A stretch of 6,400 bases of DNA from Acetobacteraceae bacterium (GTDB lineage: Bacteria; Pseudomonadota; Alphaproteobacteria; Acetobacterales; Acetobacteraceae). The position numbers and the translations under genes were made by a program. The stretch spans positions 1 through 6,400 of the forward strand of contig JADGHI010000235.1 of NCBI GenBank assembly GCA_019689515.1, written 5' to 3'. The notes beneath the pieces were generated by a model. The model was not told the DNA's origin. It searched no databases and saw only the letters and a list, made by a program, of their open reading frames with translations. How positions within the stretch are numbered: the first letter of the stretch is position 1; each line of letters starts with the position of its first letter. Below, one piece after another: positions 5,837 through 6,400 of this stretch.

Positions 5837-6368
5837 CCGACGCCTGGCGGTGGCGCGGTCGGCCTCGCTCGCCGTGGGGGCGACGGCTGCCGTGCCGGCG
5901 CGCGACCTGATCCGCATCGAACTGCCCGAGGCCGGCACTCCGCCCAGCGCCTATGCCGCGGCCGATCGCCGCCAGGCGATCGAGGACCTGCTCTCCGGCA
6001 ACCGCTTCGTGCCCTCCGGCGTGCCCCGCCCCGGGCCCTTCGCGCTGCGCCTCTGGCTGCGCGAGGGGCGGCTGGTGCTCGACATCCGCGACGGCCAGGA
6101 CGGACAGCCGCTGCGGGCCATCGCGCTTGCGCTCGGCCCGTTCCGCCGCCTCATCAAGGACTACCAGATGGTGGTCGAAAGCCATGAGCGCGCGGTGGCC
6201 GAGCATCAGGGCGAGGCGCGCATCCAGGCCATCGACATGGGCCGCCGGGGGTTACACAACGAGGGCGCCGAACTTCTCGCCGAACGGCTGAAGGGCCGGG
6301 TGGCGGTGGATTTCGAGACGGCGCGGCGCCTCTTCACGCTGGTCTGCGCGCTCCACAGGCGGATCTGA
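5829..6368 (+). CDS. UPF0262 family protein
   Basis: This 179-residue protein is of unknown function and probably soluble. Recognisable family blocks are LIRIELPEAG (27-36), AIEDLLSGNRFVPSG (50-64), LVLDIRDGQDGQPL (82-95), LGPFRRLIKDYQMVVESHERAV (102-123), IDMGRRGLHNEGAELLAERLKG (135-156) and DFETARRLFTLVCALHRRI to the end. The IDMGRRGLHNEG block is especially diagnostic. ATG 5829 overlaps the DUF983 stop (ATGCCTGA). The first 25 or so residues are extra compared with members I recall, so GTG 5892 (just before PARDLIRIEL) could be the true start. In many alphaproteobacteria this family sits near hisD and a low-molecular-weight phosphatase gene. Here its upstream neighbour is DUF983 instead, and the downstream side is cut off by the window edge. 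Confidence 0.9.
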   Translation: MPDRRLAVARSASLAVGATAAVPARDLIRIELPEAGTPPSAYAAADRRQAIEDLLSGNRFVPSGVPRPGPFALRLWLREGRLVLDIRDGQDGQPLRAIALALGPFRRLIKDYQMVVESHERAVAEHQGEARIQAIDMGRRGLHNEGAELLAERLKGRVAVDFETARRLFTLVCALHRRI

Positions 6369-6400
6369 CCGGCCCGCCCGCCTCCGCCTCAGCCCCTCCC

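Noticed and set aside
1..6400. CRISPR array, insertion sequence, tRNA or rRNA
   Set aside because: No regularly spaced repeats, transposase motifs, terminal inverted repeats or cloverleaf-like sequences were found by reading both strands.

Overview
The window is very GC-rich chromosomal DNA, apart from its first ~120 bases, and is densely packed with genes. An alphaproteobacterial host is likely, and an Acetobacteraceae/Rhodospirillales type (Roseomonas-like) would fit. The reasons are the complete UPF0262 protein, a family known mainly from Alphaproteobacteria, the high GC, and several Tat-like 'Bug' solute receptors. The genus is inference; no rRNA or tRNA is present.

Layout. Bases 1-114 are the 3' end of an AT-rich gene (45 G+C in the first 120 bases by hand count) that looks foreign to its neighbours and may end a TIR-like nucleotide-binding protein. 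Next come two tandem, clearly paralogous Bug/TctC-type periplasmic receptor genes on the + strand. The first (291-1294) is broken by a one-base deletion near 691. The second (1441-2475) is intact. Facing them on the - strand is a tight three-gene unit, transcribed in the order Asp/Glu/hydantoin racemase family protein, a third and more distant Bug receptor, then a TauD/TfdA-type Fe(II)/2-oxoglutarate dioxygenase (5137 down to 2515). Its gaps are 12 and 22 bases, with strong ribosome sites in both. Divergent from it on the + strand are a DUF983 membrane protein (5336-5836) and a UPF0262 protein (5829-6368), which overlap by 8 bases.

How it fits together. The - strand unit looks like a small uptake-and-catabolism cassette: a periplasmic receptor for an organic anion, a two-cysteine racemase/isomerase, and an oxygenase that could open or desulfonate the substrate. 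No TctA/TctB membrane partner is present, so the receptors are orphans here. The 198-base divergent intergenic region carries a perfect 15-base palindrome (5224-5238) overlapping a candidate -10 box, which is the best regulatory site in the window.

I found no CRISPR array, insertion sequence, RNA gene or clearly new multi-gene system. The points most worth a second look are the AT-rich left edge, the one-base frameshift, the palindromic operator, and the changed substrate pocket of the TauD-like enzyme.
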